A model generated the notes under the pieces. The model saw only the letters and a list, made by a program, of their open reading frames with translations, was not told the DNA's origin and did not search any database. From contig NC_079149.1 of NCBI RefSeq assembly GCF_945859685.1, positions 4,933,118-4,997,117 of the forward strand: a DNA stretch of 64,000 nt, given 5' to 3'. A program made the position numbers and the translations under genes. This stretch comes from Eupeodes corollae. Its lineage: Eukaryota; Arthropoda; Insecta; Diptera; Syrphidae. The stretch's first letter is position 1, and each line of letters starts with the position of its first letter. This document shows, piece by piece, positions 11,901-25,100 of this stretch.

Positions 11901-12581
11901 TTAAGTTTGCCTTTTTTGAAAATAATTTATTTACAAATTTAATTTATTTATAGAAAATCAATACATAAACATTGTGTCGTGGTTTCAATTTAACAAAATA
12001 AAAACTTTTTCGACACGTCATTTTTTCCGAAATTGCACAACTTTTATTTTCAAAAATAATAAGAACAAATAAAAAACCTTAATAAAAATTCACTGCTTCA
12101 ATTATGTAGATTTTTGTTTCTTTTAAATATTTACAGTTCTTTCATAAGTATGAATATTTTACTTTACATCTAAGATTTTATGTTTAAAACTTAACTAAAT
12201 TTAATAACTATCAATATATATCTATTTATAAATATAATTTTAATATTTAACTTTAACATTAAATAGATATGACACGATTGATTTTGTTTTTTTTTTTGTT
12301 ATTTTTTTTAAATTTCTTCTTCTTAGAAATATATAATATTTTCTTTTATTTGTTGTTTATTTTATGTATATAATTTCGAATGTCAAAATATACATTTTTT
12401 TTTGTTTTTTTTTTAAATATATATGTTTTTAACTTTAACATTGTTTTTTATTTATCTATTTTTAATGTGGATTTATTTGTTTTTGTAAGAGGTGTACAAA
12501 ATATTTAAATTTATATGAAAAAGTTTTTTCTTTTTGCTTATTTAATTAAAAATATGACTTTTGTTTTGTTGTAATTCTATG
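8938..12581 (-). other. Mef2 3' flank, probably including a long 3' UTR
   Basis: This stretch directly follows the Mef2 coding end on the minus strand. It is extremely AT-rich and has no credible ORF. TTTATT (AATAAA on the gene strand) occurs many times, for example near 12448, so the poly(A) site cannot be chosen from sequence alone. The hAT relic at 7.7-8.9 kb gives a loose outer limit for the transcript. Around 11340-11480 the sequence has the look of a dispersed repeat rather than UTR, but I found no second copy. Confidence 0.4.
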
Positions 12582-13007
12582 CTATTTTGAAACAATCACA
12601 CCGTTGCTGGTGGGCGTGGTAGAACTATGATTACTCCCATTGTGATGCTGCTGCAGATGTTGCTGTTGTTGTTGTTGTTGTTGCTGCTGCTGCTGATGTT
12701 GGTGGTTATGGAGGAGGTGTTGTTGTTGTTGTTGCTGCTGTAGTTGCTGCTGCTGCTGCTGGTGAATGTGGTTTGAGTAATTGTTTGCTTCCGAATGGGA
12801 TCGCTTATGCGGCAGCATAATCTGGGCTTGATATGGACTCAATCCGTGGTATTGATTAGAGTAGCTTGAGAAATTTCCTTGCAGTGCTGAATTTAGAGCA
12901 GCAGCTTGTTGCTGCTGATGCTGCTGTTGCTGTTGCTGCTGTTGCTGTTGGCTGCTATTGCTATTACTGCCACTGCCATTGCCACTGCTGCCGAATCTAG
13001 TTGACGG
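12582..13007 (-). CDS. Mef2: In-frame 141-codon open extension beyond the Mef2 TAG (possible readthrough)
   Basis: The frame is the same as exon 7 (codon first bases at positions congruent to 2 modulo 3) and runs without a stop from 13007 to TAG at 12584-12582. The segment begins PSTRFGSSGNGSGSNSNSS, then a Gln-rich run, NSALQGNFSSYSNQYHGLSP, YQAQIMLPHKRSHSEANNYS, two further Gln/His-rich runs, and ends HHNGSNHSSTTPTSNGVIVS-K. It starts with no ATG. It could be a C-terminal extension made by stop readthrough, protein from an unseen alternative splice, or 3' UTR that is open because CAG/CAA repeats carry no stops. The non-repeat residues between the tracts argue mildly for coding use. Readthrough would give about 676 residues. 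Confidence 0.5.
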   Translation of the reverse strand, partial: PSTRFGSSGNGSGSNSNSSQQQQQQQQQQHQQQQAAALNSALQGNFSSYSNQYHGLSPYQAQIMLPHKRSHSEANNYSNHIHQQQQQQLQQQQQQQHLLHNHQHQQQQQQQQQQQQHLQQHHNGSNHSSTTPTSNGVIVSK

Positions 13008-13129
13008 CTATGTTGACCATCCCTCGGAGATGCGTGGTCGTTTGTGGGGTTGATTGGGGGAATCGTAGTCAGAGAGTTGGCTGCTCATACGCAGATCTGG
13101 CGACGGAGCATTCGTCGGAGTCACAGAAC
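13008..13129 (-). CDS. Mef2: Mef2 coding exon 7 up to the first stop (TAG)
   Basis: After the acceptor tcttcaccacag the exon reads SVTPTNAPSPDLRMSSQLSD, YDSPNQPHKRPRIS and EGWST, followed by TAG at 13010-13008. The end resembles the C-terminus I remember for Drosophila MEF2 (NHKRPRISGGWGT), so this TAG is very likely the canonical stop. The phase (two bases completing a Gly codon) fits the previous exon. The reading frame stays open beyond the stop; see the separate entry. Confidence 0.93.
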
Positions 13130-16100
13130 CTGTGGTGAAGATTAGAAAATCTGTTAAAGTATTAGTTTGATTTGAACTGAATTTTTAAAAAGTTTGAATT
13201 GGGATATCACAAAAATGTGACTCATTTCTGTGGTTTTCTTTTTATATTTTCAAATCTCAAGCAAAACACGCACACACTTTTTTGTTTTATTACGACCAAA
13301 TTTTGTTGCCACTTTTATTACATTTTATTTTTTATTATTATTATTATTATTGGTTGCAGGAAGCTTCAAAAAATAAATAAAGTTAAGTTTTTTTTTTTAT
13401 TTTAGTATAGATAAAATTTAAATTACACAACAGAAACAATACGCAGAAAATCTATGTATACAAAAATTATATTATTTGCAGGAAGAACACACTAAGAGGA
13501 AGGTTATTTTTATTAAAATTAAATTAACTTAGATGATGGTAAATATGGGTTAGTTTTAGTTTTAAAAAATATATGTATAATATTTAGCACTAAGTTAAAC
13601 AAAAATTAGAGAAATTAATACAAAAAAATAAAGTTTTTAAATAATGTTAGTCAAAAGATCAAAAATATAAATAATCATTTAGTTTTCTGTCGTTTTTGGA
13701 ATTTTGTTTAAATAATTTTGAATTTTTTTGTTGAAAAAATTGCTTTAAATTTATTTCGATTTTTTGGTTTTTGATATTTTGTCTATATTGTTTATGTAGG
13801 AATTTTGTCAATAAATACATTTTTACTCTTCATCAGATTACAATGAAAATATGATTTTTTTTTAAATTGGAACTAACACGAAGTATAAAGGTATATATAG
13901 AAAACAAAAAAAATATGTAAATACATGAAAATTATGTATATAAAATATATATGTAGCAGTATATAGGTATATATGTATATAACTAAAAAATTAATTAAAT
14001 TAAAATTAAATAAAAAAATTGTTAGCCAATTTACCGGCAAAATTCCAAAATCTAGAACTAGGACCCAGTTGGGAGCGACAATAGCCATCTAGAACTAAGT
14101 ATTAGAAAATAAAAACAAATTTGTTTTACAATGTTAATTTATTTCTATGTTTTTATATGTTTTGTTGTTCGTTTTTTTTTATTATTTTTGTTTTATTACT
14201 AAAAGAATTTTGGAGAAGGGTTTTTTTTTGTGTTCTGGTTGTGTTGTTTGTCTTTTACTTATTTATTAACATTTAACGAAAAAATATGGGGAGGATTTTT
14301 TTAGTAGTTTGGTTTTTAACTAAAAACTAATAATTTGTCCTTAAATTATTTTAATTTATAAATAGGGGAAGAAAAGAGCTATTCTTAAATAAACCTACAA
14401 TCTACATATTAAAAAGTTTTCTTATAGATATCTACTGGGGTTTTACTGTATGTTTTGTAAAACTACATATGAAGAAGTCAAATTTTTGGAAAATTAAACA
14501 AATATCCTATGTATATCTAAGACTCCTTAGAATTTTCTTAGCCACATTGACAGAGAAGGATTTGACTTTTCATTCTTCTTTCTTTAACTGAGTGATGTAG
14601 AATACTTGAGAAATCGAATCATGAAAAATCTACTTTTAGAGTTTTGACATCAAAAATGATAAATACAGTCATTTTTGAGTTCTTAGAAACATAAACTGGC
14701 CAATTATGAACAATGATAACTTGATCTCCGTAAATGTCAAATAATTTTCGAAGAAAATTGAATGATGTTACCGATATGTCTTTTGTGCAAAGAAGATTGC
14801 ATCTGTATATGTATTTGAATTGATGATAGCAATGTTGACTTAAAAAAGTGATCAGAAATTTAGATTCAGTTTGAACCAGCCACAGGCAGGATTAAAAATG
14901 CACAGTAAATGCATTATATGTGCCATGTACACTTCAGGGAAAGTTTGATTTGACTGTCTTAAATTGAAAGCAGTGAACTTTTTATAAAACGGTTTTACAA
15001 ATATTGTGGATGAAAATCAAAATGTTTTGATGATTTGCTGGTCTGACAAGCATATTTGAGAATATGAACGCATACTTGTCAAATCTAAAGCTGATTTTTT
15101 TTACCGCAAAAACAAAATTTGAGGCCTACTCTTGTAAAAGAAAAAAAAAAACTTTTTGGAATACTTTATTTTTCTGCAGACGTGGAAAATACAAACTAAA
15201 GGCCAAAACTGATGTGCATCTTTTTTCTTGCAGTGAATTTAAATAACACTGTGGCTTAAAGGAAGACAATTTAATAAAGGTTATATGTAGCACAGCTCTG
15301 GACTATGTATCTATTCCTAATACAACTGCGCGTAGTCATTGCAGCCAATATTTCGAACAATAAAACCCACAAAATCGTTATCTTGCATCACTGATATCTT
15401 AGTTCTTTTAAATACATTTTTTGAGACAAAAAGAAGGATATATCGACTTCTGTCATTTTATTACTGTTTAAGCCATAAGGACATTACTTTATTTTTTTAA
15501 ATTTCATTGGTATTCGGAGCAAATCCGCATGGGTTATCATTTAAAAATAAAGTGATGTCTGAAAGTTTATTTAGTTCCGTCCGTCAAACCATATTTTTTA
15601 ATGTGAAGACCCTTTTATAACAAATTACTTATAAGTATGTTTATTCTCTTACTGAGTAGAATCCGTCAGAATTTCTGATTTGTCATAAAACAAATTACAT
15701 CAAGTGTGTTACAATCGTGTGAACTCAAAATTTTGTGTGACAATATTGCCAGAAAGGTAATTTTCAGACGCCATTTAAAAATGTAAAAAGTTTTTATGGA
15801 GAGATTTGATTATCGCTGATATTTTTTGCAGTAGAAATTACCCATTGAAAGGTATTTAGTATTTGGCAGCTCATTGCTATCTACTATATTTCTAGCATTT
15901 ATTGCTTTTACTGTTATTAATTAGGTAATACCTAATTGACAGATAGAACTAAAAATATAGAAAACTTCAAACATTCATATATAAAACGACTTCACCGTTT
16001 TCAAAATAATTTCTGCAGGTATAGTTATAAACGAATTACTTTAAAAAATAATTGCTTGAAAAATCCCCGATGTTTTAAAAGATTATAACATTGAAAAAAG

Positions 16101-19100
16101 TTTTCAAAGTTTTAATTGTAGCTAAAGCAACAGACAGACAGCATATTTCCTAATCCTAAAACGCATGTTTCTCAAAATCTAAGGCATAAACAAATTTTAG
16201 TACATTTGTTTTATTCTGAACAAAAAAACAACCAAAATAAATGCGAGTACAATTTCAAATTATTTCATGCCACTGAAAATTATTAGAAAAACAAAATTAT
16301 ATTAAAAAACAGCAAAGAAAAAAAAAATAAATTTTTCAGAGAATCAAAAAATTAATTTTAAAAATCCAATTAATTGCACAGCAAACTAAAAAAAAAAACA
16401 AAAATAAAAACAACTCAGCCGTTAAACTAAATCAAAACAATAAAGCAAAAAAACTAAATTCAATAAAAATTCAAAAAATATTTACCTGGTGTCGGGGTGA
16501 GATGACCCGTGGATGATGGTCTGGACGTTGACATGACCAGATGCTGCTGTTGATGACTTAGAACACTTAAATTTGTCGCCGAGGAGTTGTGACCACCACT
16601 GCTGTTAGAATTGGAGCCACCGCCGCCGCCGCCTCCGCCTCCACCGCCTCCTCCAGCTATCACTGCTGCGGTATTCATGGTTGTTATGGAGATGGCACCG
16701 CTCGACGACTGCCCCAGGTGTGAACTAGAATGCTGCTGCTGATGCTGCTGGTGCTGACTGGATGAATGACCTCCACTCTGGCCCGAAGATAAATCTCTGG
16801 GCGGTGACACTGGTTCGGATTTCACCTTAATTGATATCGGTGATGTGGCGGGTGGTGGGGTACTATTCGATACAGCTAAATGTGGTAAACTGCTCCAACA
16901 TCCAAACAAAAAATTGAATTAATAAAATTGATTCAATTGAATGTGCTCTATTAAATATAATCATGTTAAAAACTTTACCTAGTGTGTTGTACTAAGCCCT
17001 GATGGGTGGTCCACGATGACAGACTCATCACGTCCGAGGAACTCATTGAAAAATCTTGTGGAAACGAATAACTAGTAAGGGCTGGGATTGGAGTTTGTAA
17101 GGTTACCACCGGCGTATTGAGTGATGTCTGATTATGCCGTTGCTGATGGTGTATGAGAAATGTATTTTTTAATGTGTCTGATTGGAACTGTTGTTGGGAT
17201 TGTGATTGAGATTGAGAACTCACGTCTGAATAGCCGATATCGTCTTGAGCTGACATATTTGAAGCAATTGTTGGCGTTGGTATGACTACACGTAAATTGG
17301 AAGCTCGGCCATTTTGTCCACCCGGTGATTGTTGTTTATGTGATATGTGATGAGATGCTACAAACAAAAAACACACACAAATTTAATTTTATTTTTAATT
17401 CAGAGGGTGGATGAGATGGGGGTTAGCCATCCCTTCCAAAAAAAGCATGCAGTTATAAAAAAATATAGAATAATAATTAATGTTAATGGAGTATAAAGTC
17501 GGGAATTAATATGGGGAGTGAAATTATATAGCAATCAGGATTATACAAGTAGATGAGCAAATAAAATGTTTAGTACGCAGCTATGTATACATATTAGGAA
17601 TATCGGAATGGTACTATAATTAAACATTTTGTAATTAAGTAATTTCAAAAAATCAATCCATAAAACTACTGAACTGCATGCAAAATGAACACGAATTTAA
17701 AAACATATTGTAGTGGGAGATGATATTCAGTTTCATTTTGAAGACTTAACTAAAGACTTAAAAAGTTTTAAGTTGATTTAGGGTTATTGTGCTTTTACTT
17801 AATACTAGATAAATTCACTAATTCCTTTGATGAAGAGGCATAAGTGCATTGATTACTTAAGGGTGATAAATGTTGGTCAAATTTTTGTTAATTCTAACAG
17901 AAGTTGCGCTGATTTGAATGTATGTATTTCCGATATCAGTTGTTGATTAAGTAATTAAATAGAAGAAATCAAGGTCTTATTTTCTGTAAACCGAGTCTTA
18001 AGGCAGACGTTTTGAAAAGAAATTTTTTAATAATCCTATTTTATAGAAATCATATTTAAATTTGGTACATACGTACGTTTTTAAAACTTCACAAGAAATG
18101 TTAAAGAGAATATTTATTCTTTGCATTGAATTTTGTATCGGAAACAATAATAACTTAGATTTAAAATGAGTTCCTTGTTGTATGAGTTGGAAAGCTTAGC
18201 TCAGCTTTTTTTTTAAGATAAGAAGTATTCTTATATATTAAAATGTCAAAAGTGGTCTTACAATTGCTGCCAATGACGTGTCAATCAATATTGTTACATG
18301 GAAAAACATTCCATAATATTGCAAGTTATATTTAGACCGAAATTTGTTGGTAGTATATTGGTAAAGTCAGTGATTTGACAATTGAAGTACGTCAATAGAT
18401 ACCCTTTCTTCAGAACTCTGAATAATCAAAATTTGTATGTGATATTGTATAATACTCTGTCTTCCAATGCTAGTTTCTTAAATTCTGTATTGCAAGACAC
18501 TATACAATTAGAACATTGAATTTCAAACTTCTGAATTAATAAAAATCGGTATGGTCAAAATTCTGTATATAAAAATGCCATAAAAAGTCTTAAAACAAAA
18601 ATCGTTTTAGTAATGTAAAAAGTGTTTCCTTATCAACACGATTTTGTCTCAGCCCATTTGAGCATATTGAAATATTTAATTTTAACAAAAAAAAACTAGT
18701 TTAAGAAATGCAATGTTTTATAGTATTTATCAATGACATTTTATTGAAGTCTGATTCAAAATTTGTATTGGTTTAAAAAAAGCATTAAATCAATGTCTGG
18801 AACAAATACAATACAATGTACGAATATTTCAGTTCCTAAATGTGTCTCATTGTCTGTCATTCTAGAGGAGGAACTTATCCAGCCCCTCATGAACCCGCAA
18901 CCCTGACTCGTTAATGCTTACACGAGCTTCTGTCTCTGCCCAGCAGATAGTCTGTTGTCTGTCCCGAACATGGGAAATCTGCAAATCTGCTCGAAGGACC
19001 ACACAGTGTCTAATTATCAAATTAATATATATTGTACAGATATTTAAAAAATTCATAATTTGTAGGATACAGGGATAAAATCAGCTAAGGTGATAGTTGA

Positions 19101-22100
19101 TTGTTGACAGTCAAATCAATCGAATTTAATCTGCGCAAGGTGTTAGTTGATTGATACCTAAAAAGCTGTCACAAAAGAATGTGATAGTCAATTTCAAACA
19201 AATATGTTTATTCCGAATAGAGCTGCCAGACACTTACAGAAACGACTGGAAAACTTCTTCTGTTTTTTATAAAAAACAGTACTTTGATCCAATGACCTAT
19301 TTTTTAGCTGTACAAAAGTACTGTAGGTTGAAATTACTTATGATGTATAGAAATCTGTATTTCAAAATTGTATAAATAGGCTGGATAAAAAAAATCATTT
19401 CAATAATGTCAAAATGGCTCACTTTTTGTACTACAATATGTTGTTCATAAGGAATCTTGAAATACTGTTTCAACCCCACCTTTTTGACAATACTCGACAA
19501 TAACCTAATACCTTTCAATTAAAATTGCCTGTTCATACAGTTGGCATATTTTGAAATTAGTTTTTCAGTCCATTTAGAAGATTTATTGTCTATGAGAATG
19601 AAGCAATTTTCAGGTGTCTAAAATAGGAGTAATTGGCTAAAAAGAAAAACTTGGATAAGGGAATTTTTAAATACCTTGTTGTATGAGTTGGAAATATAAT
19701 AAGATTGTTTACCAGTTTGTTTGTAGTAGATTGAATTTGATTTCCTAATTGATTGTATATAAAACTTCTTCAAATGCTTTATTAACTAACGTCTTTTTTT
19801 TTATTCTTTCACCGTAAAAAATTAAAATTCGAAATCAATTTTCAGTTAAATTTAAATTCTATAATACGCAGGATAAGCTGTTTTGCCAAAATATTCTAGC
19901 CTTCGATTACTTCTTTGATAGTCCAGCTTTTTTGGATTAGAACTTCGTTTACACTTAAAACTCAAAATAAGATATCCCGATACTGTTACATCTTACAATG
20001 TCTAACGTCGTTTTACAATGGCTGCTAATGAAGGCAATATTGTCATACAGAATTCTAAGACAATTGGTAGAAATGTTTTAATAGGGAATGTTTTGGACCC
20101 GGTTTAATAATTAATTGTCCAATTTATATTTCGAATTTCTCAGAGGTTTTCGTATTCTAAAAAATAGAGCCAACATATCTTAACAAAATTTTCTAATGTC
20201 AAAAACGGTAAGATTATAATTTTGCGATTCAATTTTTCTATGATTTACAGAAAAAACCATATCTGACGTCTCGGTTAGAAATTCTGCCCAGTTAGAGAAT
20301 TTTCCGAAATCTAAAAAACTTTAACTGTAAACTAAATATCTCCAAATGGTTACAGGCTTTAGAAGAAATTGTTTAAAAGACCTTGTTTCAATACTTTTAC
20401 ATTTGAAAATAACAAAACAAGGATTCAAATCTTAAAATTAGTGTCTACTTCCACATATCTTAAAAAAAGGTTTTCACATACAAATTTTAAAAGAGAGTTT
20501 CAGGAGCTGAGGGAAAAAATTATCTGATATCAAGTTAAGCTTAAATCTAGATGAAACATTTATATGCAAGTGATGAGAAAAACCTAACAAAATAAATTTA
20601 CAGGCAATAATTAAATGTATCATGCAAAATGGCTCTAAACTAATACCCTAGAGTATAAATAGACTAATGCCTTTGTATTATATTCTTAATGTCTTCATAT
20701 TACCTTTTTTTGTTGTTTTCAATTTAATATTGATATAAATAAATGCATGTACATAAATAAATAATTATTTTCCTAAAATGCTATAATTATATTCAATTAT
20801 TTATGAAAAACTGAAACGAAGAACTTGTTGCTTCATTGCAAAAAAAAAATAAAAACACAAAAGCAGTGTTTTTGTTTCTTCGAAACTCATCAGGTCAAAT
20901 ATGAAATTTGTTTTGACTTTTAGTAAACGGATATGTGAATTTCAAACCTTTTTAAAAAGGAAAAAAACAATTTAACTATCAAATTACTTTTTTATTCAAA
21001 ATGTTTTTAAATCCATGCACTTTCCAAAAAGTTTAATAATGAATTAGTATCAAAAGAATGTTCTAGTAAATTGCTAATCGTAAAAACATTAAAATTTCAA
21101 AATCTACTTTTAGAAGCTTTAGAAGATGATAAATTATTATTATTATTTTTGTCTAAAATGTTAAATTCTAGGAAGGTTTATTAAAAATTGTTTGCAGTTT
21201 TAGTTTAAATTTGTTTTATTTTAGTTTTGCAGAGGAGGGAAATTTGAAACGGGAATGGAATGGTATCAAAACTACCATGCTTACATTTATTATTACTTTG
21301 CCCACCTATGCCAGGACTTGGCCCCGGACTTGGGGATCCACCAAGTGGTGAATGCGAATGAGGATAACCATTGGACATCTCCAGCATTGATGCAGATGGA
21401 TATACTGTGGAGTTTATAATTATATACATATTGTTTGTAAAAGCTTTAGCATTTAAGAGCTTCTCTTCTTTTTAAATATAAGTTCGTAACTCTATGTTTT
21501 TTTTATGTGAGGGATATACAACACAAATTAAATAAAATATATGTAACAATTACATAAATCCCAATAAAATGAAAAAAGATACTCTCACATAAAAAAATAA
21601 ATATTTTTCTTGGAATGAATAATGAATTATGAATAAAAATAAAAACAAAAAACATATAAACAATGATGAGATAGAAAGCAAACTAACTTATTAATGACAT
21701 CCCACCTGAATCCGTTTCCGAACTCGATGGTCTTGGGCTGATATTTGTGTGCGACATTTGTGGGCTGGCCTGCAGCATTGCTCCTCCATAACCATCTCCA
21801 ACAGGCATCGAAACTGGTAGCGTATAATTTGGATTTGTCATATTTCGGGCTCCGCCAGACATTTGGGTGCGCTGCATCACCATTTGAAAGTCCTCCTCGA
21901 TTTTGTTGTATTTGGCTTCGGTCCGTGGTGTCAGAGTGTAGTCGGTTTCTTGTTCCGGTGAATCTGGGGACATGACTCCATTCTTATTTTCCTTCTTTAT
22001 TAGCACCTGTAAGTGTCAGTGGACAGAACTCACTACGTAATGGCAAAGGTTTTCTAAATATAACTTATGGCGTTTACACGTATGCTTTACGCTCGTCTTT

Positions 22101-25100
22101 TGAAAAGCGTTAGTTTTTCAATCAGAACAGCAAAAAAAAAAAAAAATTGGTAACCAAAACCGTATTGGTTGGTAGGTATAGGTTTTTTCAAATACTTAGA
22201 AGCAACAATGTGAGGCTTTGAAAATTCACGGTTTATTTTATTATTTCCAAAAAAAAAAACAAAAATCAACAAAAAATTATAATAAAACGAAAAATTCTTA
22301 AAATTAATGATTAAAAGCTTTAAATTAGTTGCAGTTGTAAGAATGTGTTTCTGTTTTGTAATTTGTAATTCAATTATTTCAAACAAAGGAAAAGACGTCA
22401 AGCTTAAAGGTTTTGAATGAGTTGTGTTCCATATTTCAATTAGGGTTGTTGTTATGCAAAATTTTGTAAACAATGTAGGGAATATTAACATTTAGCTACG
22501 AATACAACATTGTATCCAAACTATGTAACAATTTACATTTAACATTTCAAATGAAAAACAACAATAGAATAGGTACAACAATTTATAAATTTATTCAAAT
22601 TTTAAAATTTTCATTCTAAATTCCAAGGCCGAGTTTATGCTGAGATGAAAAGATTTTAAGAACCACAGTCTTTTGATATATTTAATTCATTTAACAGAAA
22701 TTCAAAGAGAATTTGATAACAAAAGAGGAATTAACTCTGCAATAAAAAAAAATAGTGGATTTATAGAAACAATTATTCACAATTCTTGGTTTTAAAAAAC
22801 AGACATTAGAGACAAGTGTTTAACATGGAATTAGCTAAATGCATTATTTTTATTGTGTTTTTGAGCAAGATTATTAATGACAGACTATAATAGAGTGAAG
22901 GCATGGTGCTTATGAAATATTCAAGGCGACTTTTATAAGAGCAGGGTTTTGAATCTATCTATGAATATAAAAAGCTGAGAGTACAACCAAAGCATTTTAG
23001 TGGTTTAGGAGTTTCAACCAAGCGATCTATTATAAAATGAGAAAAAGTGTCAGAGACAGGTTAGAACCCTGCGGCACACCAGCATTGTATATTTTTAATG
23101 GTTTTACCTGATTCAAAACCAAGGAAAAAAAGAAGGAGGGATTCTTCGAAATTGCAGGCACTTATTCCTGATTAGAAAGCCAATAATCTTACTTTCTTTA
23201 CAAGGATGTATAGATTGGTTCTTCTTCGGGAGATAGACCATGAGATCATACATTTCTGCGAAATTAGAACTCTGGTTAATATGAACCATGTTTTTTGTGG
23301 TTCTTCAAATTCTTTCTTTTAGATATTTCTTGAGCTGATAATTTATCAACGATTCTGTGTTCTTATAAAAAATGATGTATAAGTGCAATCGATTAGATGG
23401 GGACGAAGAGTGGCCTTTTTGAGTATTATGAAAAAAAAGATAAATAAAAAAGCTTAACCTCAACGTTTCAAAAAAGTTTAGCACTTCGACAAATAAATGG
23501 GAATGCAATTCATTTTGAGTGTAATCATTTTTCGATCTTTTCACTTTCCATGTGATAGAATTAATTTTTGATTTTAAATATGTGCAGCGAATAAATTGTT
23601 ATTGATCTAGAAACCAATAATCTGAATCTGCTGCATACGCCCTATGGTTTTCTTTTAAGCTTTACAGAGGCTTAAAGTTTCTTAAGTGTACCTTTAAATA
23701 AGCTATGATATCCTTAAATTTTTAATTCAAATCCAAGAAAATAAATATGTAAAATTGGTTTTTAAAGACTTTACTATGATTCGTTAAGATATATATAAAC
23801 AGAAACACATTCTCTTAAAAAAAAACCAAAAATAAACAAACTAATAAAACTAATAATAACACAAAACTAAAAAGAAGATTAAAAACTCATAAATTAAAAA
23901 AAATAAACAAAATACAAAAAACTTTTTTTTTTTTAAATTAAATTAAAATAATGCGTTAATATTTTTTTATATTTTCATTGCCAACACATTGCCGCTCAAC
24001 ATAATGTACCTCTATTATATTTTTATTTGTCAGCGATTCATGTGGTTCATTATATTCGGTGTATTTCAGCAACACTTTATCCATATCCGTACTGGCATAT
24101 TGATATAATTTATTGCTGGACGAAAAGATAATCAATGCAATTTCACAATCACACAGCACTGACAGTTCGTATGCCTTCTTCATCACACCAAATTTACGTT
24201 TGTTAAATGTCACCTGAAATAAAAAACAGAAACACAAAATTAGTAAAAAAATAAAAGTCAAACAGGAAATGTGTAAAAATAAAAATTATATTATTATTTA
24301 TCCTAATTAAAAAGTTTTACTTTTAATGACATTTATAATGGTTATTCAAAAATAATAGTGATTTTTAAACAAACAACAAAAAAACAATCACAAGATGAAA
24401 TTTATTTCCTAGAGTGAATGTGAATGCGAAACCAATCTGCCATTTTATGTTGTCCGCCCCATAACATTGAACATCCGTATTTGTTATAGTCTGGAGTTTA
24501 AGTTCGTTTCTGGGTAATTCGGATTTGTATTTAATTAGTTCGGATAACTAAAGAAAATTGTATATAAGATTCAATTATACAACTTATCATTGAATTCGTA
24601 GAAACGTAGTTTTTTAAGTAATATTTAAAATGTCTAATTTATGAAATCGGAAGAGTTCACATTTTTTGACGATTTCAGTTGGAGACGTTATGCGTTTGAC
24701 TTTCAGGTTTTGATGACATTAAACTTTTCTCCTTTTATTGCAACCTATGGTATATAATTAACTCATGAAGTTAAAGCGTTTTAAGGTGTTACAGGAAATA
24801 AAGAGCACAATCAGGTAATACACCTACAATTCAATGTACTTAAAAGGTTGCGTATACGCCATAGTGAACAACATTTATTTTTGTACTTTTAACGCATTAT
24901 CTATTTACTTACAAAAATTTTGAGTTATGTTTATTAAAGAACTTAGTTCAATATTTTTGTGAAAAAAATCAATTTATTTGAGAAAAAAATAAGGTATACG
25001 CCACAGTGAACATAATTTATTCATTTATTTATTTGTAACGCTTCATCTCATACTATACAAGTGCATCCATGCGCCATGAGTAGCACTCAAATTCATTAGA

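Noticed and set aside
11940..11955. MEF2-type site TTATTTATAG in the Mef2 3' flank
   Set aside because: One of many consensus matches expected in DNA this AT-rich; no supporting context.
12582..12842. A separate small gene starting within the Gln-rich ORF downstream of Mef2
   Set aside because: It has no ATG start (the first in-frame initiator-like codon is TTG) and is in exact frame with the Mef2 stop, so it is better read as an extension or open 3' UTR.
15064..15246. Possible FLYWCH-like zinc finger (KTFW...C...KAKTD)
   Set aside because: Spacing and key residues do not fit, it is isolated, and the resemblance is within chance.
18860..19010. GC-richer patch that might be a coding exon or MITE
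   Set aside because: No ORF with recognisable sequence and no second copy found; listed only as a compositional oddity.
21745..21975. Plus-strand ORF of 76 codons
   Set aside because: It is the antisense shadow of Mef2 exon 3.
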